NCBI GenBank assembly: GCA_031279675.1
Contig: JAITIB010000049.1
Coordinates: forward strand, 1-5,696
DNA: 5,696 nucleotides
Source: Puniceicoccales bacterium
GTDB taxonomy: Bacteria > Verrucomicrobiota > Verrucomicrobiia > Opitutales > UBA953
Reading direction: 5' to 3'
Part shown: one piece after another, positions 5,633 through 5,696 of the stretch
Numbering within the stretch: the first letter of the stretch is position 1
Layout of the letters: each line of letters begins with the position of its first letter
Position numbers and translations under genes: made by a program
The notes under the pieces: model-generated
Database searches by the model: none
Told to the model about the DNA's origin: nothing
The model's input: the letters and a program-made list of their open reading frames with translations, nothing else

Positions 5633-5696
5633 TTAAACCCCGGGGGGGGGGGGCGTGCGGGGGCGGGGTTGGGACGGGGCGGTGGATTGGTTTTGT
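5633..5696. other. G-rich, A-poor low-complexity tail at the right edge
   Basis: After a short AT-rich spacer come 12 G (5642-5653) and then a tail in which 37 of the last 56 bases are G and only 2 are A. At 5659-5679 four G-runs of 3-5 are spaced by 1-2 bases, a G-quadruplex pattern. No start codon, promoter or ribosome-binding site for the PEP-CTERM gene can be seen. The composition differs sharply from the rest of the window, and degraded contig-end sequence is the simplest reading. Confidence 0.7.

Overview
The window reads as chromosomal DNA from a GC-rich Gram-negative bacterium, most probably a Verrucomicrobiota of the Opitutaceae type. The lineage call is an inference from three things. 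A secreted protein combines autotransporter-type beta-strand repeats with a PEP-CTERM sorting tail, a combination common in that group. Almost no start codon has a Shine-Dalgarno sequence. The housekeeping genes are Gram-negative in style.

Layout from left to right. The 5' end of gyrB (DNA gyrase subunit B) runs leftward out of the window from base 215. A short intergenic region of about 140 bases separates it from a rightward run of four genes: an unrecognised 161-residue protein with a possible DNA-binding N-terminus, pgsA (phosphatidylglycerophosphate synthase), pgpA (phosphatidylglycerophosphatase A) and ptsH (the HPr phosphocarrier). Only 15 bases after ptsH lies the 3' end of argC (N-acetyl-gamma-glutamyl-phosphate reductase), which runs leftward. 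Upstream of argC, also leftward, is a gene for a large exported PEP-CTERM protein, closed by a clear intrinsic terminator at 3630-3657.

PgsA and PgpA catalyse consecutive steps: CDP-diacylglycerol plus glycerol-3-phosphate gives phosphatidylglycerophosphate, which is dephosphorylated to phosphatidylglycerol. Their adjacency looks functional. HPr and ArgC belong to other pathways (sugar phosphotransfer or its regulation, and arginine synthesis), so the rest of the window is a mix of housekeeping genes plus one surface or secreted accessory protein.

The right edge is anomalous. The PEP-CTERM gene begins inside a run of 24 G (C in the sense strand), followed by a second run of 12 G and a strongly G-rich, A-poor tail to the last base. 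No ATG or GTG start is present, and the frame is closed by a TAA directly before a TTG. This is either a contig-end sequencing or assembly artefact that replaced the true start, or, less likely, a genuine phase-variable poly-C tract. I found no CRISPR array, transposon, RNA gene or clearly new multi-gene system. The most open questions are the unknown 161-residue protein and the 5' end of the PEP-CTERM gene.
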